Notes under the pieces: model-generated
The model's input: only the letters and a program-made list of their open reading frames with translations
The model's database searches: none
What the model was told of the DNA's origin: nothing
Position numbers and translations under genes: made by a program
Source of the DNA: Amycolatopsis iheyensis
GTDB lineage: Bacteria; Actinomycetota; Actinomycetes; Mycobacteriales; Pseudonocardiaceae
Direction of reading: 5' to 3'
NCBI RefSeq assembly: GCF_024703995.1
Contig: NZ_JAMXQV010000011.1
Coordinates: 62,001-126,000, forward strand
Length of the DNA stretch: 64,000 nucleotides
Shown here: in pieces, positions 33,267 through 41,470 of the stretch
Numbering within the stretch: position 1 is the stretch's first letter
Layout: every line of letters starts with the position of its first letter

Positions 33267-35192
33267 ATGAGCACGAGTGCGAACGGCAACGGCGCTGGTC
33301 ACGGCTCGCTCGCCGCAACCAGGCCGACCGAGGTCAGCAAGCTGGACCGGGTGGTCATCCGGTTCGCGGGTGACTCCGGTGACGGCATGCAGCTGACCGG
33401 TGACCGGTTCACCTCCGAGGCCGCCGCGTTCGGCAACGACCTGTCGACCATGCCGAACTTCCCCGCCGAGATCCGCGCACCGCAGGGCACGATCCCCGGC
33501 GTCTCGAGCTTCCAGGTGCACTTCGCCGACTACGACATCCTCACCCCCGGCGACCGGCCGGACGTGCTGGTGGCGATGAACCCGGCCGCGCTCAAGGCGA
33601 ACCTGGCCGACGTCCCGCAGGGCGGGACGATCATCCTCAACACCGACGACTTCATCAAGCGCAACCTGACCAAGGTCGGCTACGCCACCGACCCGCTCGA
33701 CGACGACACCCTCGCCGCCTACCAGGTGCACCGGGTCGCCATGTCGACGCTGACCCAGGGCGCGCTCGCCGAAACCGGCCTCGGCAAGAAGGACGCCGAG
33801 CGCTGCAAGAACATGTTCGCGCTCGGCCTGCTGTCCTGGATGTACCACCGGCCGACCGAGGGCACCGAGCGGTTCCTGCGCGAGAAGTTCGCGAAGAAGC
33901 CGGACATCGCCGAGGCGAACATCCTGGCCTTCCGGGCCGGCTGGAACTACGGCGAGACGACCGAGTCGTTCGCGACGACGTTCGAGGTCGCGCCGGCGAA
34001 GCTGGAGCAGGGCACCTACCGGCAGATCACCGGCAACACCGCGCTGGCGTACGGGCTCGTCGCCGCCGGGCAGCGCTCGGGGCTGCAGATCCTGCTGGGC
34101 ACCTATCCGATCACCCCGGCGTCGGACATCCTGCACGAGCTGTCCAAGCACAAGAACTTCGGCATCATCACCTTCCAGGCCGAGGACGAGATCGCCGGCA
34201 TCGGCGCCGCGCTCGGCGCGTCCTACGGCGGCGCGCTCGGCGTCACCTCGACCTCCGGGCCGGGCGTGGCGCTGAAGTCCGAAGCCGTCGGCCTCGGCGT
34301 GATGGTGGAGCTGCCGCTGGTCGTCGTCGACGTCCAGCGCGGTGGTCCGTCGACCGGGCTGCCGACCAAGACCGAGCAGGCCGACCTGCTGCAGGCGATG
34401 TTCGGCCGCAACGGCGAGTCGCCGGTGCCGATCGTCGCGCCGCTGTCCCCCGCGGACTGCTTCGACGCCGCGATCGAGGCGACGCGCATCGCGCTGAAGT
34501 ACCGCACGCCGGTGCTGCTGCTGTCCGACGGCGCGATCGCCAACGGCTCCGAGCCGTGGCTGATCCCGGACGTCGAAACGCTGCCGGACCTGCGGGTCGA
34601 GTTCGCCCAGGAGCCCAACGCGGACAACGACTCCGGCGAGTTCTGGCCGTACGTGCGCGATCCCGAGACGCTGGCCCGCGCGTGGGCGATCCCGGGCACG
34701 CCCGGGCTGCAGCACCGCATCGGCGGGCTGGAGAAGGCCGACAAGACCGGGCACATCTCCTACGACCCGGACAATCACGACAAGATGGTCCGCCTGCGCC
34801 AGGCGAAGATCGACGGCATCGACGTCCCGGACGTCGTGGTCGACGACCCGAGCGGCGGCAAGGCCCGCGTGCTGGCGCTGGGCTGGGGCTCGTCCTTCGG
34901 CCCGATCGGCGCCGCGTGCCGGCGCGTCCGGAAGCTCGGGATGCCGATCGCGCAGGCCCACCTGCGTCACCTCAACCCGCTCCCGGCCAACCTCGGCGAC
35001 ATCCTGCGCAGCTACGACAAGGTCGTGGTGCCGGAGATGAACCTGGGCCAGCTCGCCCTGCTGCTGCGCGCGAAGTACCTGGTGGACGTCCACTCGCACA
35101 CCAAGGTCGCCGGGCTGCCGTTCAAGGCCGAAGAGCTGCAGAACCTGTTCGCGGAGATCATCACCAGCGTCACTACGGAGGCGGCGAAGTAA
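33267..35192 (+). CDS. korA: 2-oxoglutarate:ferredoxin oxidoreductase, alpha/gamma subunit
   Basis: A 641-residue subunit in which the gamma domain (residues ~20-200, R-F-A-G-D-S-G-D-G-M-Q) is fused before the alpha domain (from ~230, with G-T-Y-P-I-T-P-A-S-D-I-L-H). E-D-E-I-A-G-I-G-A-A-L-G-A-S-Y matches the thiamine-side contact region. With KorB it converts 2-oxoglutarate and CoA to succinyl-CoA with reduced ferredoxin. Mycobacterial KorAB replaces or supplements the 2-oxoglutarate dehydrogenase complex. Its TAA overlaps the korB ATG by one base. Confidence 0.92.
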   Translation: MSTSANGNGAGHGSLAATRPTEVSKLDRVVIRFAGDSGDGMQLTGDRFTSEAAAFGNDLSTMPNFPAEIRAPQGTIPGVSSFQVHFADYDILTPGDRPDVLVAMNPAALKANLADVPQGGTIILNTDDFIKRNLTKVGYATDPLDDDTLAAYQVHRVAMSTLTQGALAETGLGKKDAERCKNMFALGLLSWMYHRPTEGTERFLREKFAKKPDIAEANILAFRAGWNYGETTESFATTFEVAPAKLEQGTYRQITGNTALAYGLVAAGQRSGLQILLGTYPITPASDILHELSKHKNFGIITFQAEDEIAGIGAALGASYGGALGVTSTSGPGVALKSEAVGLGVMVELPLVVVDVQRGGPSTGLPTKTEQADLLQAMFGRNGESPVPIVAPLSPADCFDAAIEATRIALKYRTPVLLLSDGAIANGSEPWLIPDVETLPDLRVEFAQEPNADNDSGEFWPYVRDPETLARAWAIPGTPGLQHRIGGLEKADKTGHISYDPDNHDKMVRLRQAKIDGIDVPDVVVDDPSGGKARVLALGWGSSFGPIGAACRRVRKLGMPIAQAHLRHLNPLPANLGDILRSYDKVVVPEMNLGQLALLLRAKYLVDVHSHTKVAGLPFKAEELQNLFAEIITSVTTEAAK

Positions 35193-36256
35193 TGACCGCA
35201 ATCGACATCGGACTCCCCACTGTCGGCGGCTTGGACCTTGTGCCCACCACCGACGAGCCGCAGAAGGCCAAGGACTACAAGTCCGACCAGGAAGTCCGCT
35301 GGTGCCCCGGCTGCGGCGACTACGTCGTGCTCAACGCGGTCCAGTCGTTCCTGCCGACGCTCGGCCTCAAGCGCGAGAACATCGTCTTCATCTCCGGCAT
35401 CGGCTGCTCGTCGCGGTTCCCGTACTACCTGAACACCTACGGCATGCACTCGATCCACGGCCGCGCGCCGTCGATCGCGACCGGCCTGGCGACCACGCGC
35501 CCGGACCTGTCGGTGTGGGTCGTCACCGGCGACGGCGACGCGCTGTCCATCGGCGGCAACCACCTGATCCACGCGCTGCGCCGCAACGTGAACATCAAGA
35601 TCCTGCTGTTCAACAACCGGATCTACGGCCTGACCAAGGGCCAGTACTCCCCCACCTCGGGGCAGGGCATGGTCACGAAGTCGACGCCGATGGGCTCGGT
35701 CGACACGCCGTTCAACCCGCTCTCGCTGGCGATCGGCGCGGAGGCGTCGTTCGTGGGCCGGGCGATGGACTCCGACCGCAAGGGCCTCACCGAGGTCCTC
35801 GAGGCCGCCGCGCAGCACCGCGGGTCGGCGCTGGTCGAGATCTACCAGAACTGCCCGATCTTCAACGACGGCGCGTTCGACGTCCTCAAGGACGCCGACG
35901 AGGCCGCCACCCGGCTGATCCCGCTGCGGGCCGGCGAGCCGATCCGCTTCGGCCCGGACCAGGAGTTCGGCGTCAAGCGCAGCGACTGGGGCGGCCTGGA
36001 GGTCGCGAAGGTCGCGGACATCGGCGAAGACAGCCTGGTGGTGCACGACCCGTCGATCGCCGACACGTCGTACGCGTTCGCGCTCTCGCGCCTGGGCGAC
36101 CAGAGCCTCAACCACGTCCCGACGGGCATCCTGCGCCAGGTCGAGCGCCCGACCTACGACGACGGCGCCCGCGCGCAGGTCGAGCAGGCCCGCGCGGCCC
36201 GCACGCCCGACCTGCAGGGCCTGTTGCGCGGCAAGGACACCTGGACGGTCGCGTAG
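35192..36256 (+). CDS. korB: 2-oxoglutarate:ferredoxin oxidoreductase, beta subunit
   Basis: A 354-residue thiamine-diphosphate-binding subunit. W-C-P-G-C-G-D-Y near residue 35 carries cluster cysteines, G-I-G-C-S-S-R-F near 65 the third, and G-D-G-D-A-L-S-I-G-G-N-H near 110 the TPP/Mg motif; L-L-F-N-N-R-I-Y-G-L-T-K-G-Q-Y-S-P-T follows. The ATG overlaps the korA stop (TAATG). A strong hairpin terminator begins 14 bases after the stop, so korAB is a two-gene transcript. Confidence 0.93.
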   Translation: MTAIDIGLPTVGGLDLVPTTDEPQKAKDYKSDQEVRWCPGCGDYVVLNAVQSFLPTLGLKRENIVFISGIGCSSRFPYYLNTYGMHSIHGRAPSIATGLATTRPDLSVWVVTGDGDALSIGGNHLIHALRRNVNIKILLFNNRIYGLTKGQYSPTSGQGMVTKSTPMGSVDTPFNPLSLAIGAEASFVGRAMDSDRKGLTEVLEAAAQHRGSALVEIYQNCPIFNDGAFDVLKDADEAATRLIPLRAGEPIRFGPDQEFGVKRSDWGGLEVAKVADIGEDSLVVHDPSIADTSYAFALSRLGDQSLNHVPTGILRQVERPTYDDGARAQVEQARAARTPDLQGLLRGKDTWTVA

Positions 36257-36269
36257 CTTTACTCGTCCC

Positions 36270-36304
36270 CGAAGGCCGCCACGCCCCGCGCGTGGCGGCC
36301 TTCG
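36270..36304 (+). terminator. Terminator after korB
   Basis: A perfect 15-bp stem (36270-36284 with 36290-36304) with a five-base loop, followed by GCGTTTTCGGG. The T-run makes it a classical intrinsic terminator. Confidence 0.9.
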
Positions 36305-36353
36305 GCGTTTTCGGGCTTGCCAGAATTGGGACACGTGTCCTAAGTTTTGGGTC

Positions 36354-36683
36354 ATGCGACCTTTCGTGTTCTTCGACGTCCGGACCACCGACGCGGACGG
36401 CAGCCGGGAGTTCTTCCGCGAACTGCTCGGCTGGGAGTCGTCCGGGCCCCTGCTGACCGACAACGGCACGCCCTGGGGCGGCCTGACCGAACTCGCCCCG
36501 GACGACGACCGCGCCCCGCAGTGGCTGCCCTACGCGCCGGTGTCCGATGTGGACTCCGCGGCGGCGAAAGCCGTGGCGCTCGGCGGAAAGGTCGTGCGCG
36601 AGCGGACCGACCTGCCGGTCGGCTCGCTGGTGGTCGTCACCGATCCCGGCGGCGCGGCCATGGTCCTGTTCCAAGCGGCCTGA
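36354..36683 (+). CDS. VOC (glyoxalase/bleomycin-resistance) family protein
   Basis: A 109-residue single-domain protein with one vicinal-oxygen-chelate beta-alpha-beta-beta-beta module: F-V-F-F-D-V-R-T-T-D at the start, F-F-R-E-L-L-G-W, then P-Y-A-P-V-S-D-V-D-S-A-A-A-K and D-P-G-G-A-A-M-V-L-F at the end. Most such small proteins have no assigned substrate. Between two terminators, it is a single transcription unit. Confidence 0.82.
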   Translation: MRPFVFFDVRTTDADGSREFFRELLGWESSGPLLTDNGTPWGGLTELAPDDDRAPQWLPYAPVSDVDSAAAKAVALGGKVVRERTDLPVGSLVVVTDPGGAAMVLFQAA

Positions 36684-36690
36684 AAAACGG

Positions 36691-36718
36691 CGAAAGGCCG
36701 CCCGGAGGCGGCCTTTCG
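36691..36718. terminator. Bidirectional terminator between convergent genes
   Basis: A 12-bp stem CGAAAGGCCGCC/GGCGGCCTTTCG (36691-36702 with 36707-36718) around a four-base CGGA loop. AAAA precedes it on the plus strand, giving T-run on the minus strand, so it can serve both the VOC gene and the gene at 36730. Confidence 0.85.
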
Positions 36719-36729
36719 CGTTCAGGAAC

Positions 36730-37971
36730 TCAGGTGAGCGGCCGGAACCCGACCCGCTCGGCGTCCTCGGCGGTGCGGAACCACACCTCGGCCACCATCT
36801 TCGGGAACTGCGTGGACTCCTCGGTGCAGTACCGCAACGCCGTCACGCTCGCCTTGACCTCGAAGCCGTCGCTCGGCCGGCCGCCACCGGGCCGCGGCAT
36901 CGCCGAACCTGGGCCGAACGGGCCGGGCGGCACCGAGTCCTCGTTCGTCTGGCGGGCGGGCGGCGGCTCGGGGGCCGACACCGCCGCGGCGGCCACGTTC
37001 GCCTGCACCGAAGGCTCGAACAGCGAGCCGCTGTGGGCGCCGGACAGCTCGGGGTCGCGCCGCTCGACCGTGCGCATCGACGGCTGGATCGGCTGCGGCG
37101 CGTCGAACCCGCCCCGCATGGACTCGCGCGGCTGGCGCTTCGGCAGCACCTGCGTCGCCTCGGCCGGCGTCTCCGGCGGCACGTCCGGCTCACTTTCGTC
37201 ATCCCCGCCGAAGGCGTACTGCGGCGTCTCGTCCTCTTCGGACTCTTCGTGGCGTCCCGAACCCGCGTGCTCACTGAGGTAGCGCGTGCGCTCGACCGGC
37301 TCCTCGAACGCCGACCGCTCGGCCGGCGGCTCGTCGAACCAGTCCGGCGTGGACGCCGGTTCGTCCGGGCCCGGGGGCTGGAACAGCGAACCGGCGGCGG
37401 GCTCGGGGTCGAGCTGCTGCTCGAGCCGCGAGAGCGCCGGCGTGGCGGGCTCGGGCTCCTCGTCGGGCACCAGATACTCCGTCGCCGCGGCGCGGTACGG
37501 GTCCTCGGGCTCCGGCTCGGGCACCGGCGTCAGGAACTGGGTGGCCGCGGACCGGTACGGGTCGTCGGCCTCCGGCTCCGGCTCCGGCCGGAAGGCCTCC
37601 TCGGGCTCGGGCGCCGGCAGTGTCCCCGGCGGCACCTGCGAGTCGAGCTCGGCGAAGTCCGCGTCGATGTCGTCGTGGACGTCGTCGCGGTTGAGCGGCG
37701 CCGCGACGAGCGTGCCCGGGTAGGACATCTCCTGCCGGGTCGGCTCCGGCTCGGGCCGCGGTTCCGGCCGGGCGAACACCTCGGTGCCCGGCGCGGCCAG
37801 CCCGGCGGCGTTCGCCGGGGTCCGCGCGGCGTCGGCGTGGGCCTGCGCCAGCGAACTCTCCAGCTTGCGCACGTTCTTGCGGAGCGGCAGCACCAGCACC
37901 AGCCAGGTGAGCAGCACGCCGACGAAGAACGCCGCGAGACTCCACAGCCAAACCTGTCCGAAAATGGACAT
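36730..37971 (-). CDS. Membrane-anchored acidic protein with C-terminal sunset-type domain
   Basis: A 413-residue protein. One N-terminal membrane segment (residues ~5-27) is followed by a coiled-coil-like stretch and about 290 residues of low-complexity Pro/Glu/Asp sequence with E-P-E-P and P-Y-R-A/S-A-A-T repeats. The last ~45 residues (F-E-V-K-A-S, then A-E-V-W-F-R-T-A-E-D-A-E-R-V-G-F) resemble the sunset domain seen in actinobacterial proteins, which ends with A-E-V-W-F-x-x-x-x-x-A-x-x-A-G-F. ATG with GGAAAG upstream. Function unknown; a cytoplasmic tail anchored to the membrane is likely. Confidence 0.75.
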   Translation of the reverse strand: MSIFGQVWLWSLAAFFVGVLLTWLVLVLPLRKNVRKLESSLAQAHADAARTPANAAGLAAPGTEVFARPEPRPEPEPTRQEMSYPGTLVAAPLNRDDVHDDIDADFAELDSQVPPGTLPAPEPEEAFRPEPEPEADDPYRSAATQFLTPVPEPEPEDPYRAAATEYLVPDEEPEPATPALSRLEQQLDPEPAAGSLFQPPGPDEPASTPDWFDEPPAERSAFEEPVERTRYLSEHAGSGRHEESEEDETPQYAFGGDDESEPDVPPETPAEATQVLPKRQPRESMRGGFDAPQPIQPSMRTVERRDPELSGAHSGSLFEPSVQANVAAAAVSAPEPPPARQTNEDSVPPGPFGPGSAMPRPGGGRPSDGFEVKASVTALRYCTEESTQFPKMVAEVWFRTAEDAERVGFRPLT

Positions 37972-37988
37972 CTCTTTCCTGCCCCTGT

Positions 37989-39047
37989 TTAGTGCGTGCG
38001 CGCGACCAGGTAGTCGGCGACCGACTCGCACGCGTCCCGGGCGGGTGACGCGGGCAGCGCGGTGAGCTCGGCTCGCGCGCGCTGAGCGTAGTCGGAAAGG
38101 GTGACGCGCGCGCGTTCGAGTCCGCTACTCGCCCGCAGCAGCTCCAGCGCCTCCCGGACGAGGGCGTCGTCGGCGATCGGGCCGGAGAGCAGCTCGGTCA
38201 GCCGCGGGTCGGTCTCCGGGTCGGCCAGTGCGTACAGCATGGGCAGCGTCCGGACGCCTTCGCGCAGGTCGGTGCCCTGCGCCTTGCCGAGCTCGTCGGA
38301 CGGCGAGGCGATGTCGATGATGTCGTCGGAGATCTGGAACGCGGCGCCGATGATCTCGCCGAAGCGCCGCAAGGCCCCGATGTGCTCCTCGGCGGCGCCG
38401 GACATCATCCCGCCGAACCGGCCGGAGGTGGCGATCAGCGAGCCGGTCTTCTGCCCGATCACGGTGAGGTAGTGCGCGACGGCGTCGTCACCCGGGCCGG
38501 GGCCGACGGTCTCGCGCATCTGGCCGGTGACCAGCTCGCCGAAGGTCTCGGCGATGATCCGCGCGGCGTCCGTGCCGAGGTCGGCGACCAGGCGGGAGGC
38601 GTGCGCGAAGAGGAAGTCGCCGGTGAGGATGGCGATGGTGTTGTCCCAGCGCGAGTTGACGCTCTCGGCGCCGCGCCGCATGTCGGCCTCGTCCATGACG
38701 TCGTCGTGGTAGAGCGTGGCGAGGTGCACCAGCTCGACCGCGGCGGCGGCGATCACCACGTGGTCGTCCTGCTTCGGGCCGAACTGCGCGGCGAGCAGGG
38801 TGAACAGCGGACGGAAGCGTTTGCCCCCGGCCTCGACCAGGTGCAACGCGGCGTCGTTGACGGCCTGGACGTCACTGCGGACGACGTCGCGAAGCAGCTT
38901 CTCGACGTCGGCCAGCCCGCCGGCGATGGCGCGCAGCAGGGCTTCGTCGTCGATCTGCAGGCCGACGGACGCGCGCAGGTCCTCGAGGGCGCCACCCGGC
39001 GCAGCGGGGAGGGATCCCGCCCCGGGGGCTGGGGAAGGCACAGACAC
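37989..39047 (-). CDS. Long-chain polyprenyl diphosphate synthase (menaquinone side chain)
   Basis: A 352-residue trans-isoprenyl diphosphate synthase. The first Asp-rich motif is Y-H-D-D-V-M-D-E near residue 115 and the second is S-D-D-I-I-D-I near 240; G-G-K-R-F-R-P at residue 74 binds the diphosphate. Small residues before the first motif (A-T-L at -5 to -3) fit long products of about C35-C45. In mycobacteria the equivalent gene (grcC1/Rv0562) is close to menG and menJ, both of which lie further along this window. GTG start. It likely makes the heptaprenyl-nonaprenyl tail of menaquinone. Confidence 0.87.
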   Translation of the reverse strand: MSVPSPAPGAGSLPAAPGGALEDLRASVGLQIDDEALLRAIAGGLADVEKLLRDVVRSDVQAVNDAALHLVEAGGKRFRPLFTLLAAQFGPKQDDHVVIAAAAVELVHLATLYHDDVMDEADMRRGAESVNSRWDNTIAILTGDFLFAHASRLVADLGTDAARIIAETFGELVTGQMRETVGPGPGDDAVAHYLTVIGQKTGSLIATSGRFGGMMSGAAEEHIGALRRFGEIIGAAFQISDDIIDIASPSDELGKAQGTDLREGVRTLPMLYALADPETDPRLTELLSGPIADDALVREALELLRASSGLERARVTLSDYAQRARAELTALPASPARDACESVADYLVARTH

Positions 39048-39157
39048 GTCGGCTCCGCTCTACTCGTGCACCGGTCGGGTTATGCACTTGAGCGTAGTGG
39101 CTACCCCGCGCCGTCGTTTACCCGCTGTCCAGCGGAAACGGTGACGAACATGACACC

Positions 39158-39481
39158 TCAGCGGCGCCGGATCCGGATGTCGTCCAGGCAGGTCGAGCTG
39201 ACGGTCAGGTCGCGGTAGGGGTAGCCCTCGCGTTCGAGCAGTTCCATGGCCATGAGCTCGGCCTGGTCGTGGGCGGTCCGCGTGGCGTCGTCACCCGCGG
39301 CGACGTCGATCGCGACCCGGAAGCTGAAGCCGCCGAGGTGGTGACTGTAGGTGAGCGTGCCGGTCTCGCTGAAGAGCTGACCGGGGAGGCCGTCCTCGGT
39401 CAGGGCGTCGAGCAGCTTTTGGCGGGTGGCCTGGGTAGGCCGGTCGAACTTGCCCCGGACGAGCACGCGGTAGGTCGGCAT
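39158..39481 (-). CDS. Small protein, DUF6204-like
   Basis: A 107-residue soluble protein. Text such as Y-R-V-L-V-R-G-K-F-D-R-P at the start, then E-D-G-L-P-G-Q-L-F-S-E-T-G-T-L-T-Y and a C-terminal L-D-D-I-R-I-R-R-R, resembles the DUF6204 family of actinobacteria. No function is known. ATG at 39481 was chosen over the longer frame because the conserved text starts there. It lies alone in minus direction next to the polyprenyl synthase. Confidence 0.6.
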   Translation of the reverse strand: MPTYRVLVRGKFDRPTQATRQKLLDALTEDGLPGQLFSETGTLTYSHHLGGFSFRVAIDVAAGDDATRTAHDQAELMAMELLEREGYPYRDLTVSSTCLDDIRIRRR

Positions 39482-39652
39482 GCGCGTCAATGTACAGACC
39501 TGTATCCGGATACCGAAGGGATTATCCACCGGGTGGTTCATGATCCACGAAGGGGTGATCAGCGCTTTCGGGCGCAACGGACGACTCCGGCGGGCGGATA
39601 TTCAGCTTCGAGGAAGAGCGTCGCTCTCCCCGTTCGACCAGGAGGACGCGAC

Positions 39653-40294
39653 ATGCGCAAGACCATCACGCTCGCCGGAACGGTGGTGCTGGCCGCTCTC
39701 GCCGTGGCAGCCCCGGCCCAGGCGGCCCCTCAGCCGGGAGTGGCCCAGATCGGCTCGGCGGAGTTCACGAAGTCGGGCTCGACGATCACGGTGCCGGTCC
39801 AGGGCAAGTGCTCGGTGGACGGCCCGACGACGGCAACGGCCCAGGTGGTGACGAAGACGGGCATCACGTTCGGCGGCGGAACGTCATCGTGCACGACAAC
39901 GGTGACGGACCCGGCAACGGACGCGACGACGACCACGTCGAAGGCCACGGGCAAGAACTTCGAGCTGTCGGCGCTGGTGAGCGCGGGCGGGCCGCGCATC
40001 AAGCTGTCGACGTTCACGGTGACGTGCACGGCAACCCAGACCCAGACGAACGCGAACTGGAGCTACGGCGGGATGTCGGGTATCCCGAACCCCCCGAGCC
40101 CGGTCCCGGTCGGGTACGTGTCGCCGATCAAGAAGTCGAACGGAACGGTGCTGGCGAACGCGGTGTTCAACATCCAGAACCTGCCGGGTGACGGAAGCAT
40201 CGGGTTGACGATGGTGAGGATCAACTTCCTGCCGGCTTCGGGGATCAGCGGCCAGGTGATCCTCGGCCACACATCCTGTTCACCGACGCCGTAG
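39653..40294 (+). CDS. Secreted protein of unknown function
   Basis: A 213-residue exported protein. Signal peptide: M-R-K-T, a hydrophobic run and A-Q-A-A-P near residue 26. The mature part is Thr/Ser-rich and beta-like (T-V-T-D-P-A-T-D-A-T-T-T-T) with four cysteines, then N-W-S-Y-G-G and G-L-T-M-V-R-I near the end. AGGAGG lies seven bases before the ATG. Such proteins are often cell-surface or spore-associated in actinomycetes; no family is recognised. The 171-base gap before it carries no other gene. Confidence 0.7.
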   Translation: MRKTITLAGTVVLAALAVAAPAQAAPQPGVAQIGSAEFTKSGSTITVPVQGKCSVDGPTTATAQVVTKTGITFGGGTSSCTTTVTDPATDATTTTSKATGKNFELSALVSAGGPRIKLSTFTVTCTATQTQTNANWSYGGMSGIPNPPSPVPVGYVSPIKKSNGTVLANAVFNIQNLPGDGSIGLTMVRINFLPASGISGQVILGHTSCSPTP

Positions 40295-40303
40295 GTGGGT
40301 GTG

Positions 40304-40336
40304 CGAGGGCCGCGGCCGAGGGGGTCGCGGCCCTCG
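40304..40336 (+). terminator. Terminator after the secreted protein
   Basis: An 11-bp stem CGAGGGCCGCG/CGCGGCCCTCG (40304-40314 with 40326-40336), 11-base loop, followed by TTCTTTCC. Confidence 0.85.
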
Positions 40337-40436
40337 TTCTTTCCGGCTTTTCGGGGGTGGGAACCCTGGTAATGTGCTGGCCGTCAGATACGCAGGGTGC
40401 TCGGGGTGGAGCACACTGCTAGCTAGGGGAGAGCTG

Positions 40437-40853
40437 ATGACGGGTGAGGTTTACGACCCGGGGACGCGACGGGCGCCATTGCACCCGATCGTGCCGGGGA
40501 CGGGTTCTTATGGGGGTGAGCCTCATGCTGGCTCTGGTGGGGCCGGGTTCCAGTACGACGAGGCCACGCTTCGTGAGTTGATGCACGAGTGGAACGACCT
40601 GGCCAACGAGTTCGCCGAGGACCAGAACCAGGCCGCTTTGCTCCAACAGGCGAAGGGCCCAGGCACCGAATACGCGAGCGGCGGCAATGCCGAGCACGTG
40701 CGGGCTTCCGGCGATGCACTGCACGCAACGTTGGTTGCGCGTGAGGAGTACTGCCGCTCGATGGCCAAGAAGTTCGAAACAGCCTTGGGCAAGTACAGCA
40801 CCACGGAAGACACGCATACAACAACCGTGAACCAGGCTGGGGGCAGTCTCTGA
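40437..40853 (+). CDS. ESX-associated helical protein
   Basis: A 138-residue protein of mainly helical sequence after a Gly/Pro-rich first 35 residues. The segment from about residue 38 (Y-D-E-A-T-L-R-E-L-M-H-E-W-N-D-L-A) to 125 is amphipathic, as in WXG100/PE-like or ESX-secreted proteins, though no W-x-G is present. It is first in a four-gene run with a DUF3558 lipoprotein, a PPE-like protein and EspG, the usual accessory cassette in Pseudonocardiaceae. Overlaps the lipoprotein start (stop and ATG share bases). Function: likely secreted or a partner of the secreted protein. Confidence 0.65.
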   Translation: MTGEVYDPGTRRAPLHPIVPGTGSYGGEPHAGSGGAGFQYDEATLRELMHEWNDLANEFAEDQNQAALLQQAKGPGTEYASGGNAEHVRASGDALHATLVAREEYCRSMAKKFETALGKYSTTEDTHTTTVNQAGGSL

Positions 40854-41470
40854 TGCGACGCATCGTCATCGCACTGAGCACAGCGGCGCTGATCCTCACC
40901 GCCTGCACAACCACCACCGGCGGGTCCGCTTCCCCTTCGAACCCGACATCGGGTCCATCGTCAATACCCCCGTCCGCCGCTGGCTTGCCAGGCCCTGGGG
41001 TGCCGAAGGTCGAGAATCCGATCGATATCGGACGCTTCGCGCAAGCACCGTGTGACGCATTGACCGCCGATCAGGTCACGGAACTGTTGGGACCGGGCGT
41101 GACTCCCAAAACGGATCTGAAGGCGCCTGCCGGCCCAAGTTGCAGCGCTAATCCACCGCGGGTGACACAGGCTTCTGTAATAGTGATTTTTCCCCATGTG
41201 AGCGATCGCGGCCTGACCGGCGTCTACGAAGCTCAGTACCGGTTCTTCTTGCCGTTGGCTTCGGTGGACGGCTACCCGGTCGCCGCGTACGGGCTCGCCG
41301 ACGATCGCGCCAGTCGCGGCAGATGCCAGATCGCTATCGGTACGAGTGATACACAGACTGTGGACATCGGGATTGGCCAGTCCGAGGAAAACATCGGAAA
41401 GAAGGATCCCTGCGAGGCAGCACGCGGTGTTGCTTCGTACGTCCTCGGCAACATTCGCGGAGCGAAGTGA
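40853..41470 (+). CDS. DUF3558-family lipoprotein
   Basis: A 205-residue lipoprotein. Signal: M-R-R-I-V-I, hydrophobic run and lipobox L-T-A-C near residue 18, then a Ser/Pro/Thr linker. The mature part has I-D-I-G-R-F-A-Q-A-P-C-D-A-L-T-A-D-Q-V near residue 57 and paired cysteines later (C-S-A, G-R-C-Q, D-P-C-E), the pattern of DUF3558. The D-P-C motif near the end is well kept. Family function is unknown; it is often beside ESX substrates. Its stop overlaps the next ATG (TGATG). Confidence 0.82.
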   Translation: MRRIVIALSTAALILTACTTTTGGSASPSNPTSGPSSIPPSAAGLPGPGVPKVENPIDIGRFAQAPCDALTADQVTELLGPGVTPKTDLKAPAGPSCSANPPRVTQASVIVIFPHVSDRGLTGVYEAQYRFFLPLASVDGYPVAAYGLADDRASRGRCQIAIGTSDTQTVDIGIGQSEENIGKKDPCEAARGVASYVLGNIRGAK